From assembly GCA_037126765.1 (NCBI GenBank), contig JBBCBC010000017.1, positions 21,381,916 through 21,445,915 on the forward strand: a stretch of DNA of 64,000 nucleotides. Direction: 5' to 3'. The position numbers and the translations under genes are program-made. Under the pieces are notes generated by a model, which was given only the letters and a program-made list of their open reading frames with translations, had not been told where the DNA came from and made no database searches. This stretch comes from Stenogyne calaminthoides (taxonomy: Eukaryota; Streptophyta; Magnoliopsida; Lamiales; Lamiaceae). Positions 35,401-46,300 of this stretch are shown one piece after another (within the stretch, counting starts at the first letter, position 1; the number at the start of each line of letters is the position of its first letter).

Positions 35401-35936
35401 ATGCCATTAAGAAGCAGAAGTTGGCAGAGGCTAAAGGACTAAACATCGCATACATCCGAAGGAAGAGAAAGAATGAAGCTGCAGCAGAGGATATTGCTTG
35501 GGAAGAGAAAGCCTTTCCGGCACCAGTTAAAGACATCCTCTGTGCACGGCTAGATCTGCTTCCAGAATGGGATCAGATCAGAGTAGAATGGTTGTGTGAC
35601 GTGTTCATCTTGGAGATAATTCTGATTCATCAAGACCAGACTGAAAATGATGATGAATTCCGGAACTGGTTAGAAACAAAGTACCCAGACTTCTACCAGA
35701 TTGTGATGAAGGAAGGGAAGATCATGTCACTGATACCTGAAGCTCCTCCCTTCGAACAACTTCTTCCACCTATGCGTCCAGATAACAAGCTCGATGCTCT
35801 CAAATTCAAGGATGCTTACTATGGATTTGCTGACAAAGGAGGGATTCATAGAAGAGAAGATCTGGACAAGCTGATGCAAAGGATGTACAAGATGTTTGGT
35901 ATCCCCAAAGAACTTCAAAAGTTTAAGTACGCCTGA
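32403..35936 (+). pseudogene. Post-pol additional ORF of element C (env-like position), mostly open
   Basis: ATG 32403 opens MAHLIARKGQGKKFCNF; a TAG interrupts at 32628-32630, and frameshifts follow between 32800 and 33450. From 33456 to 35936 one frame is open except TAA 33666-33668; the largest piece (from 33798) is 712 residues. Order: N-terminal globular part (SLEILECLRACGLEQYC, VRVSNDDLQRIFGLTRG), MTAIIKKASDMDWLGM block, Ser/Pro-rich spacer, helical LCPELDQHPGIQHQIEEI block, coiled coils (about residues 205-320 and 414-490 of the 712), basic KRKKGKGKM and RRKRK clusters, and a conserved C-terminus ending KFKYA. No signal peptide or membrane segment is evident, so envelope function is not supported. 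The N-terminal part resembles plant transposon-associated domains; unverified. Confidence 0.75.
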
Positions 35937-36128
35937 AGAAGACAACTTGGAATCAGATGATAGGTACATTTTATGTAATCTGTAATGTACACACATATCT
36001 GAATAAAATATTCTATCTCTCTGATTCTAAGACAACATCTCATTGTCTTCTGAAGTGTGTACTGTTTTACATTATCTGCATTTCTACTTATGTTATCTGT
36101 TTTTCTAATTAAGTGTTTTGGTTCCATC

Positions 36129-36142
36129 AAAAAGGGGGAAAT
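36129..36142 (+). promoter_or_regulatory. Polypurine tract before LTR3
   Basis: AAAAAGGGGGAAAT abuts the LTR3 start at 36143. Confidence 0.88.
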
Positions 36143-37759
36143 TGTTGGGAAATTTGTATTTAGTTTTGATGGAAGTTCCAAAACAGGTTGTAATAGGACC
36201 AGTCAGATCTGTTAGCTGACTGACGATTTAGAATCAGATTAAGATGACCAGCTGAAATGTATAGATAGCTGATGTAAAAGATAGGTCACATATTGAGGGG
36301 GAACTCAATATGTATAGGTCAGGTCAAATTATCAGATGACCAGATAAGGTCAGATGATCAGAAGACTAAACAAGTCAGAAGAAAAGAAGAAGTCAGATGA
36401 TCAGGTGAAGACTGAAGACACTGAGACTCAGAGAAACCTGAAGACTCAGTATGAAACCTGAAGGCTCAGTAAGTCACTGAAGGCACTGAGACTCAGAGAA
36501 ACCTGAAGACTCAGTATGTCACTGAAGACACTGAGACTCAGAGAAACCTGAAGATCAGAAGACTACCAGAAGATCAAGATCCAGACCAGAAGACTAGAAG
36601 ACCTACATCAACCGAGTCTGCAAATTGTGCTAAGACAATCTGCATCAGAAGACTCTATCAGGTAGACTGATCAGTTATCTGATCAGGTCAGCTCACACCT
36701 GGTGTTAACCAAAATGTTACACCAGATCATACGAATCTTCTACAAAAAGAATGTCAAACTTTAGTTGGTAGAACAAACACTGAAGTGTTGTACCTGTGAA
36801 ACCAATGAGAGAGCGACACGTGCGCAAAAAGGGCTGACAATGCGGGATTCGACGCTGCAGAGACAAACGACTATAATCACGCCTTCGGCCACGCCGTTAT
36901 TGGAAGCACATCACATCAAATCCTACAAACCTACCAAATATAGCCGGAAATTCAAATTGCTCTCCAACGGCTCTTTGATTTCGTGGTCTATAAATATGGG
37001 ATTGCTCTTCAAAGTGAAGCAGACGGAAATTATCAAGAAGCTCAAACTATAGCAGAATTTTCGCACGAAGAACACAAACTTGAGGATTATTTCTAAATGT
37101 TCATCCCATTGTTCTTAGCATAGAAATCTCATCCTCTAGCTTTTAGCTACATAAACACTAGGATAGATTTCCAGTTGGAACCACAACAAATCTTTACCCA
37201 AACTCAAAAGTTAGGTTAAGTTTGTTTTGCAAGATTTCAGACTAGGGTTTCTAGTTCTGATTTCTGGGATCGGTTGAGTGTGAACTCAGTAAATATTTGT
37301 TGGGTATTGGACTAACACATTAAGCTAAGTCCAGTCGGTTAAGTTGGTTTAGTTAGTGCCCCTTGTGATAGGGAAGAGTGGACGTAGGACTGTTTGTCTG
37401 AATCACTATAAAAATCTTGTGTGCATTTACTTGCTCTTTACTGCTTTACACTATTACACACAACCAAGCTTAAAACTGCATACATATTCTGAGTCAATAT
37501 CAGTCTGCACCAAGAAACTGATCTGATCAGTTGATAAATTAGTCAGCTGATTGAAAAACAGACTTGAGAATCTGATTTGATAAAACTAGTTTTTCACACG
37601 GGTACAAACTAGCTTCCGCACAATCAGTCCAAACTGATTCACTTGCACTCTGATCAGGCAAACTGCAATCACACCTGATCTGCACGAAAAAGTTTTCAGA
37701 AGTCTATTCACCACTCCCCTCTAGACTTCTGCCCTCACGAAACCCGTTCGGGACCTACA
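36143..37759 (+). repeat. LTR3, terminal 3' LTR of composite C (1617 bp)
   Basis: Termini TG..CA. The hairpin is at 36288-36313, with 10-bp perfect arms and loop GGGGAA. Three iterations of ACTGAAG(A/G)CACTGAG start at 36411, 36476 and 36521. The TATA motif CTATAAATAT is at 36988-36997. It is followed by CTTCT (37760-37764), the right target duplication. Confidence 0.92.
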
Positions 37760-37764
37760 CTTCT
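37760..37764. repeat. Right target-site duplication CTTCT of composite C
   Basis: It matches 10674-10678 exactly and directly follows the LTR terminus CTACA. Confidence 0.85.
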
Positions 37765-37984
37765 AAATGATGGTCATGGAGACAAAATTTTGTGCATTAA
37801 ATTTGCCTTAATACTTTCTTTATACCAATTTAAGAGCAGCATACATATTTATATAAAATTGTTCAATTTTTAATAATCCCACATAACAAACCACTTAATA
37901 TTTTTATTGATCTTGATCAATGTTTATTGATATAATCCGCACGCCCAAAATCATAGGAATCTTCCCCAAAATGAGGGCAAGAAG
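37765..37984. other. AT-rich flank, no recognised feature
   Basis: The empty-site continuation to the right of composite C. Nothing is recognised. Confidence 0.4.
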
Positions 37985-39650
37985 GCAACACATATAGATG
38001 AAGTGTGACTAATTAAAAATTGGGGAAGATTCCATACAAAAAATTTGCTGAAGGAATGTGATCGTCAAGAATCCAAAATTTTGCTGATGTTCAATGCGTT
38101 GACCAGTCTAAAATGGACATTGCCAAAAAAATTATAGTTGTTCAATAATTTTTTGATAAATTATTTAATTAAACAAAACCTACACCAGACTCTATGATTT
38201 TTTGTTTTTTTTTTTTTTAAGTTTTGTTGATTTGGTTATTATTTTTCTTGCGAGGTGTAAAACTTAAGATGTCATATATTTATTAATTTTCTTTGTTGGG
38301 TATCAATCTTTTTTATTAGTATGTGTAAAACTAAATATAATGATTATAATGTATAAGTACTTAAAAATATAATTATAACTTATACAATACTATTAACTAT
38401 GTATTGAAATAATACTTTAATAATGTGAATACAACAAATGTTGAACCAACATGATATACAATTGCATATATATTATATTTAAGAATACATTTAGTTTATA
38501 AATTAGAATAGAAAATTTAAATATATTGCATGCACAATATTAAAAAATAGTATAAAAGTATTTTTTTTCTTTAACTTTCATTAATTTTGATTTAAGTCCG
38601 CTAGCTTTTTTCAACTTTATAAATATCTCTTAAGTTTACCAAATTCAATCTTTTTGTCCTTGAACTAGCTAAAATAGGTTTATCAAATTCAACTTTTTCC
38701 TCCTAAATTCTAACTAGCTAAAAGGACGAAAAAGTTGAATTTGGTCCTTAATTTTCGTCCATGTTGAATAATTATTTTCTTTTTTTATTTTCATTTATTT
38801 TTTTATTTGTTTTGTTGGATTAAATAAGATACTTCAACGATTTCCTTTTCATATAAAATAAGATTAATGTTCAGGATTATAATAATCATAAAATTTCTTC
38901 CTTTTTTTACCTTTTTTTTATACCTAAGAAAGCAGTTTAGGTAAAAAAAGTTAGTCAACTGCAGTTCTTTATGATAAATTTTTATTTGAGACTTAACATA
39001 AGATTCACAATCTAATTTTAGGTGCTAAAGACTAATTATTTTGTTTCTGTCGTGGAAAATTTTCATACATTTCACGTTATTAAGCATTCACAGAAGGACT
39101 CTCTTAAGAAATTTAAAATTGGAATGTCTTTGGATCAATCATGGTGGGAGAAATGAACAACACAAGAAAATTCAGATTTTTTTTTTCTAAATTTGCCTCT
39201 AAAATAAATGTGAGACTTTTACATTCTTGCAAATTCATGACGCTTGATTTTAACTGTTATTGTTTAACAACCAAATATTTTGAAAATTTCAATGTTTCTG
39301 TTCACAAGTACTTTTTAATGCCAATGTCGCAGCTTGAATTCTTACTGGGCGATGAAAAATTGTTCCAAATTTAAAAATGGATACACTTAATTTCATCTGT
39401 GTATGTTTCTTTATGATTTTTAAAATCATTTATGCGTAAATTTGTGTTTCCAATTCAACACATAAATTGATTTTTTTTTTTTTGTGGTTTATTTGACGCA
39501 TGACATGAGATTTTGGCCCTTTAAACGTACACTAAGAAAATATGTAAGTGATACTTGGTTGGTTGAGCCCTTGAAAAAGAGATGCAAGTGCATGATTTGA
39601 TCTCCAAAATGGATGTTTGTGGGTGTTGGTGAGTCCGCGAGAGAAGCCAA
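37985..39650. repeat. 1.7-kb duplicated AT-rich segment, copy a
   Basis: It aligns in the same order with 56150-57855. Shared phrases include GATTCCATACAAA/GGTTCCATACAAA, TAAAACTTAAGATG, TGAACCAACATGAT, AAGAATACATTTAGTTTATA, GAACTAGCTAAAATAGGTTTA and AATTCATGACACTTGATTTTAAC-like text. It contains a foldback: ACCAAATTCAATCTTTTTGT (about 38638) faces ACGAAAAAGTTGAATTTGGT (about 38726). No coding content is recognised. It could be a non-autonomous DNA transposon or an old duplication. Confidence 0.65.
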
Positions 39651-40276
39651 CCCTTTTACTAATTTTTTTTTTTTTTGGAAATTATGATGAAGTATCATTT
39701 CGATCATTCAAAATTGACGTTGTTTTTTTGTACAATTAAGTTTATCAGTAGATGTAATTTTTTCTATATAGTTACTCACTTTCATAACTTGGTTATTAGT
39801 AGGTTTTGTAGTAAACTGTTCCAATTATCACAATAACTATTAAACTGGGGGAGTATGTCTTATGAATATATTTCAATGTTCATAAATCAATGTTTATGCG
39901 AAAAATAAGTCAAAGTGAAATAGTAATATACTAAATGGTTTTAATTTACAAGACTTTTATCTCGCAAACTCTCTAAAGTGATGTCCTCTTTTAGTAATAG
40001 GGTCTACTCAGTATTTTCTAAAATCTCTAATTAAAATGGAAATTTGTCGATATACATAAATTTTAATGTTCATAATTAATTGTGTCTTTCTAAATTTTGT
40101 GATGTTAGATAGTATCAAGATCCATTTCATCTATGTCGCTACAAAGGAAATAATTACACAAGAGAATCAAGATCTCGAACATCTTCAAATTCAAGATGTA
40201 TGATGCAACATTATATTTTTATTGAATTTTATGGAAAATAATTTGAAATCTTTATTACGAATAATTATATCTTTCA
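39651..40276. other. AT-rich sequence without recognised features
   Basis: Homopolymer T runs and AT-rich text only; no repeat or ORF of note was identified. Confidence 0.4.
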
Positions 40277-40829
40277 ATGATGCCGGTTTGGTTGTGGCTT
40301 CAATTTTCCTTAAATAGAACGCTAAATGCAATCTCATATTTAGGAAAATTTAGAATCAAAATTTCTCACAGTGAGCTTGAAGAATGTGTCTGTGAACAAT
40401 TCCAGAAAAAAAAAAGAGCAACATTTGTTGGTGAAGTTGTCCTAATTACTGACACAAGAATTAGTTTATGGATCCTCGCTTTTCCAAAGCAAATGTCACC
40501 ATTGGTAACTTTTCAGCTTTTTTTTTTTTTTCAGTATTGTGGAGTTCATTTATTTTATATTTTCACGAAAAGAAGAGATATATGAAAAAGATTTTACTTA
40601 TAACCCGAAAAACATTAAATTATGGGAAGATGGAATGAAGAATTCCAGGTATAACCAAATTAAGATTTTGGTTTATTCATCAGCTATTTTCAATTGCACA
40701 TCCATTATAGATTTCAGTTACATGTTTTTTCATGTTATACTTTGTGAATGATTTCAATTGCCTACTTTTCTATTTATGAATCGTGTATCTTTTGTTTTGC
40801 TTTGTAGGTTAGATCAGTGTACTAAGTTA
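40277..40829 (+). other. Unrecognised ORF fragments (possible exon relics)
   Basis: A 102-codon plus-strand frame (40277-40585) includes ECVCEQFQKKKRATFVGEVV and ITDTRISLWILAFPKQM. A second (40539-40751) includes NPKNIKLWEDGMKNSR. Acceptor-like TTTGTAG lies at about 40801-40807. The text is less AT-rich than its surroundings, as degraded exons would be, but no family is recognised and no function is assigned. Element F inserted just downstream. Confidence 0.25.
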
Positions 40830-40834
40830 ATGTT

Positions 40835-42887
40835 TGTTGGTCCCGGTGTAAACGAGTCTTACACGTGTATGGAGGGGGGAATACACGTGTTCAGTGTTTT
40901 TAAAACTTTTTCTTTCCGAGGTCACTTTGGGTCGAGTTGTCCCGATGATTTGGTCCCGAGAAGCACAAATCGCTCCGAGTCAAAGTCTACGAGGGGCGGT
41001 GATCCGAATCGCTTTCGATGCCTTAGATAATCCCAACCGATCCTCGAAGCCAGAGATCCTGAGCTACTTGGATCAGATAACTAACTTACTGAACCCTCAG
41101 AAGAGTAAGTTCAGTTTGGTAACTATCTATTCTAGCTACTCAGATGTGCGGAATGGTTGGCCCTTAGTTTATACTTGTTTTAAGCTTTTGCTGAAAACCT
41201 TCCTTTAATGGAATAGTGATTAGGCTGTGATTCAATTTATATGCAACTCTCAGTGGATTGATTCCAACTGAAATATCAGTGAAAATAAGCTTTCAAGACA
41301 AAGTAATGCAATGATAAATAAATCAAAAAAAGTAAAGCAAAGAACACAAAGAAATTATAGTGGTTCGAGAGACTCAAGCTCCTACGCCCACTCTCCCCGA
41401 TATTTTCAGAGAAATTCACTAATCACTTCCTAAGGCTTTTCGACTACCTCTTGTAGTTTACTAACCTTTCTAATTTTGAGCTTCGACTACCCTCGTAGTT
41501 TACTAACTCAAAACTCACACAAGCTTTTCTGCTCATCCAAGATAGATTACTCACTTCTTCTCTAGAGCTTTCGACTACCTCAATGTAGTTTACTTACTCT
41601 TTACAACTCCAATCTCACCAACAATCACACTCAAACTACCTTACAAAGGGTTTGGGGTTTCTTGGTTGGTTTCAACTAGGATGAGATATCCTTTACAATA
41701 AAGAACAATGCAAAGGCTAGGATATCTCGACTAAGCTTTGGATATATCTTATCAAGCTAGGCTTAGTGGAATGAGCTCTCTTCGATTTAAAGCACTTGGA
41801 AAATTCTCGCTTTTTTTTTTCGAAAGTGCTTCAACTTTAATAATAAGTTTGAGCTCTTGAGTTGCTTACAAATTTCCGTAACCTTTCAATGTAGAAGGTC
41901 ACAAGTATTTATAGGCATACACCAAGGTCAATCTTGAAAAACTATCCGATTGGAGAGATAGCCGTGAGTTTCCTCTTATGGTGTGTGAGAAACGGCTATA
42001 TTTAGGGTTTGACACTCCCTAACACGTTTTAGGCAATAGCCTTTCATGTAAGCCCAGTCTTCACTTTTTGCGATCACGGAACTTAGTACTTCGACATCTT
42101 TTGTTGACGTCATTTGTCGATTGTCGATATAGTGCGATCTTTGTCTTCCTCTTTTGACTTTTGTCTCGGTTTAAAGGTAGACAACTCAGCGGCTCTTTTG
42201 TTTACAATCTACGAGTTGATATAACCTTAACAACACTTTGTCTTAGTTCCTTTTATGCATTTTGAATGTCTTGGGCAATATCTATTTTTCTAAGGAATCG
42301 TGATCTTCTCAAAGATTGAATCCTTGAGATAGATATTTTGATTGCCTCGGAACTTTCGGTTTATCTTGAGCATTCGATGCATTCTTGAGTCTTGATAATT
42401 CTTGTGCCTTGATATTCTTGATCTTGATTCTTGATCTTACGTCTTCGAGTCTTGAGTCTTACGAGTCTTGGGGTCTTACGAGTCTTGGCGTCTTACGAGT
42501 CTTGGCGACTTACGAGTCTTGGCGTCTTGAGTTCTTCATAGATATCTTGACCGATATCTCGAGTCTTCATGCCGAGTCTCCGTTCTTGATTTCATCGAGT
42601 CTTCAAGATCTCGATTTCATCTTGAGTCTTGATATCTCGATTTTATATCGAAGTCTTGTAACTTCGGTTTCATCATGAAACTTCGGTTTCTTCGTAAACT
42701 TTATCGAGTTCTTTAATCTTGAGATCCTAACCCGATCTATATCTGGCCGACTATACATTTTGCATATAACATCCCGAATACTCTAAAACCTGAATCGACT
42801 CAACTATCAAGATTATTACTAACATGTCATACTCGGGGTTTTGGGATCTAATCAAAATCATATCTTTATTAAATTCATCTCCCAACA
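40835..42887 (-). repeat. 3' LTR of element F (2053 bp)
   Basis: It pairs with 53677-55709. Minus-strand TATA CCTATAAATAC is at 41905-41915. On the plus strand, three spaced copies of CGACTACCTC..GTAGTTTACT occur at about 41439-41600, and GAGTCTT(AC/G)GAGTCTTGG-type short tandem repeats at about 42430-42720 fall in U3. Confidence 0.9.
42430..42720. repeat. Short tandem repeats in U3 of the element F LTR
   Basis: Iterations of GAGTCTTACGAGTCTTGG (about 18 bp) are followed by longer units containing GAGTCTTGATATCTCGATTT. The other LTR carries equivalent arrays at about 55270-55510 with different copy number. Spacers are not unique and there is no protein context, so this is an LTR minisatellite. 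Confidence 0.7.
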
Positions 42888-43048
42888 ATTTCCCTTTTTG
42901 ATGATGCCAAAAACCTATCTTGTTACAAACATACTTAACCTATACTCAGGTTTCAGTTTATCCTATTACAAGATTGGTTTTATTTTCAACAATTTCCCCC
43001 ATAAATAATGAGTCTCCCAACAATTAATCTCCCAACAATTTCTTCAGT
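42888..43048 (-). promoter_or_regulatory. Polypurine tract of element F and echo copies
   Basis: The minus strand reads AAAAAGGGAAAT at 42888-42899 against the LTR start TGTTGGGAG. Similar modules, each a purine tract or GAAAT followed by TGTTG, recur at 42989-43003 (TGGGGGAAATTGTTG) and 43013-43041. Multiple PPT copies upstream of the 3' LTR are a reported Sirevirus trait. Confidence 0.65.
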
Positions 43049-43341
43049 AAAGAATCTCTCAAAGGATTCATCACCAAATACTTAATTTCCCAACAATTAA
43101 TTCAGAGACAATCATTCAGGCATATCAAAATTAAAAGACATGTAAATAAGATAATGAGATATTATCTTTTGAGCATAAATGATAAGTTTTCATTGATGAT
43201 AGGTAGACTGTTACAAGTTACAATTAATCTTATCTGAACAGAATCAAAAAGAAACAAACAAGATAAAAGATTACATGAATCTTATGAGTCTTCATTTTCT
43301 CTTCAGTTCAGCTCTTCAGTTTGGCTCTTCAGTTCGGCTCT

Positions 43342-46300
43342 TCAGTTCGACTCTTCAGTTCTGCTCTTCCACCTCATCGGCAGGGACTTCAAGGTTGAAC
43401 ATTCCGTAATATCATCTTTTCGCGCATCTCTTTCTTTGATGATATCAGGATTGTTCCTGTCGGACCCTAAGCGAGTGGCGTCGAAAGTGATTTCGAGAAA
43501 TGGCTTTTCATTTACACATCCATTCTCAAATTTTGGGAGGAGGGTACACATTATGGACGGGCGGTTATCTGCACCTTTCCTTCATCCGCAAAGATTTATC
43601 CATCCTTGAAGATATTTAGGATAGAAGGTCGAGATAGTCGATGAAAGCCTCGTTCGGATCTGAGCTCTCCCCTCTCCATTCTATGAGCACATCATAGTAG
43701 AACCGAAAGGTTCTCTTGATTTCTTCCCATGCATCGTTGAGATGGGTGGCATCCATTTGTCAACATCGCGGCCATTTAAATCGTTTTTTTAGTGTTCCCT
43801 CTCCTCTTGCTTTGCGAACTTTTTGAACCCACTCCTTCTTTTCGCGCTCTTCTTCTACCTTCTTTCTTCGATCACCGGTACACCGTAAATGTATGCCGGT
43901 TTTTTCGGCTTGTTCAATGCGAGGTTTTTGAGCTTCCGGTATTGAAGACCTTCTTCTTAGGCTCAACCTCAGATTCTTCAATATCTAGCATCAATTTCCT
44001 CCGAATTGGCTTAGAAGCCTTTGCTCTTTTGCCCTCGGGCTCTTTCATCGCTATAGCCTTTCTCTTGATGGGCATTTCAAAGACCGACTAGGCTTGTACC
44101 AATCCTTCCTCTACCACTTTCGGTTTCTCTCAAAGAACTTCTGCATTGTTTCCTCCGAAACCACGAGTGTAGGCGGGCTTCTCCACCTCCTTGAACTTAA
44201 GCTTCTCAAATGGCTTCTACCTCCTTCATGGCTTCGCAATGATCTTCTTCTCAAAGATCCTTTACAACCTTGCCCTTGAGTATGTTCCAATAAAACCACG
44301 AGATCGGCTCGAGTCTTTCCCCTTCTTGGAACCATACTCTGGCGACTTTCTGAAGTCGCGGTGTCCATATGGTATTGTTCTTTCTTGACACTCCAAGACC
44401 TTCCCGCCATCCGATCTTGCTCCTCCTCGAGGAGCCTTACGAGGTGGTTCTTCGCCCGAGAGAGAATTCTTCAGATAGATGAGCAAATTGGCTTGAGAGA
44501 AGCTTCCTTGAACATGTACTGTCATCTTGGCCATGAGCATTGAGCTCATGTCCTCAACCAGCGTTCTTCACCAAACATCTCACCCTTCTCTACCAATTTT
44601 GCTTCTAGAATACGGGAGTGCGCTCACGATGCTTACGCCCCATTTCTGATTAAGCTTCGGCCTTGACCCCCTCCATCTTTTCTTCTAATTTTCCTTCCAT
44701 GGAGGTCGGCTTATACTGTCAGAGTGTCTGAAGTCGCACGGTCAAGAAGAAGAACTCAAGCTATCAATCTTCTATGCTTGGTTGGCAATGCCTCCTCGAT
44801 CCGAGCAACTTTGGTGGGATCGCTCAACCTTCTCTAGCTTCACCATCGGTGGGGTGAGATCAATCTCGAGGAGCATATCGATCGGTGTGGCTCAGGAGTT
44901 CGAGGTTTGTTCATCACGAGTCTCGGTCGAACTGAGCTTCGGCGGTTTGAGCTGGGGCTTGGGACTCGGTCGAGTCTGGGATTCACCGAGCATGGGTGTC
45001 CACACGAGCCTCGGTCGCATATCGGACATTCTGATTTAAAGGTAGGAACGGTAATCTGGCATAATTATCAATAGTGCCAAAGTTCTTAGGAAGGCTAACC
45101 GATCCGAGGTTGTTCGGCGGCGCATTGATCAAGATCGGTTGAGTCTTTCTCCTTCCGAGATTGACTCTCATCATCCCTTGTTGGTCCCCATCCGAGATTT
45201 GTCTTTGGAGCTCGGGGTACCAACGGCAATCCTCTCAAAGCAAGCTTCCTCTTCACAAGCTCATCAAAGTCGAGATTTTTCATCCGAGCTTGGTTTTTTT
45301 CGAATCGAGAATTGGTGAGAAAAGTTGTCTCCTCGTTCCACCGGTCTTCCCCTCTGAATGAAGCAATATTGAGCATCTCAGGAAGAGTCCGGTTGAGGAT
45401 GTAGGCGATTGACCTCAATTTGAAGAAGATGTCTTGGAGGTGGGGGAATGAGCTAAGCTTCGAGGGTAGTGGTCAGGATGAACCGTTCCCCTTGCCCGCC
45501 ATTCGGTCTCTTGACTTCACCTTTCTTGAGCATCGGGCTCTCAGGTTCAGTTGGAAACTCTGCTGAAAGATCGACTAACAGCTCATTCAGGAGCTCATCA
45601 AAATTCATCGGCTGAGGCTCAGCAAACTCTGAGGTTTGGGCGAGCTGACTCCTCGGTTTGAATCGACTTGGTTACGAGGTCCGCAGTGGCTCCTCCTCGA
45701 TGGGAATTTCGGTTTGCTCGACGAGAGGCGGGTACTTCTCTCGGAGGAATCCCAACATTTTACGAGGTGCGGAGGTGCTTCTCCTGAGGAATCATGTACT
45801 TGCTCTGAGGTCTGAGGTCCTTGGAATATTTCTTGAGAGAACTTATCAGAACTAAGCGACGTCTCAAGAACCTTAGAGAAGACTTGCTCCTCAGTTTGAT
45901 CCTGTGCCTTTGAGATAGCCTGAGCCAATACAAGTAAAAGGCGATTTCGGCGGTTGGCTCTCGAAATTTGAATCTCCTCGATCTCACTTTCCTCATCATC
46001 ATCAGTGAGAACCACCATTCTTTTGCGCTTTGGAGCAAGGGTTTTACGCTTCTTCAATTTCTCACCTCGCTCCTTCTTGGCATCCAACAAGACCTTCCCC
46101 CCGGTTTCTTGGCTTTCTTCAGCAGCAACAGCAACTGGTGATTCCACTTTCTTCTCTTTCTTCCTTTTAATCGTCCTCTTTGCAGCAATGGGCTTGAACA
46201 TTACTTTGGACTTAGAAAATGGAGTAGATTTGGAAAAGATATCCTCCTCCTCTCGGCACATCTCCAAAATAAATGTTATTTTGGTGGCATGGAGGATCCT

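Larger units (their letters stand above)
10674..37764 (+). mobile_element. Composite C: copia tandem with three LTRs sharing one target duplication
   Basis: The outermost LTR starts at 10679 and the last ends at 37759. The five bases before and after are both CTTCT (10674-10678 and 37760-37764), so the whole 27 kb replaced a single insertion. Inside are LTR1 (cut), an ORF remnant, LTR2, PBS, gag-pro-IN-RT, then a second element (E) that replaced C's RNase H and spacer, then C's own additional ORF and LTR3. Unequal recombination between LTRs followed by internal deletion explains LTR1-LTR2. Nested insertion plus deletion explains E. Confidence 0.85.

Noticed and set aside
32403..35936. Calling the additional ORF an envelope gene
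   Set aside because: Position fits, but no signal peptide, fusion peptide or membrane anchor is visible; basic clusters and coiled coils suggest otherwise.
35727..35996. Minus-strand ORFs at 35727-35996 and 35915-36181 (and their twins at 11762-12216)
   Set aside because: Antisense shadows of the additional ORF and its 3' UTR; identical because the DNA is duplicated.
42430..42720. CRISPR-like regular short repeats
   Set aside because: Units are contiguous minisatellite repeats inside a plant LTR, without unique spacers or cas genes.
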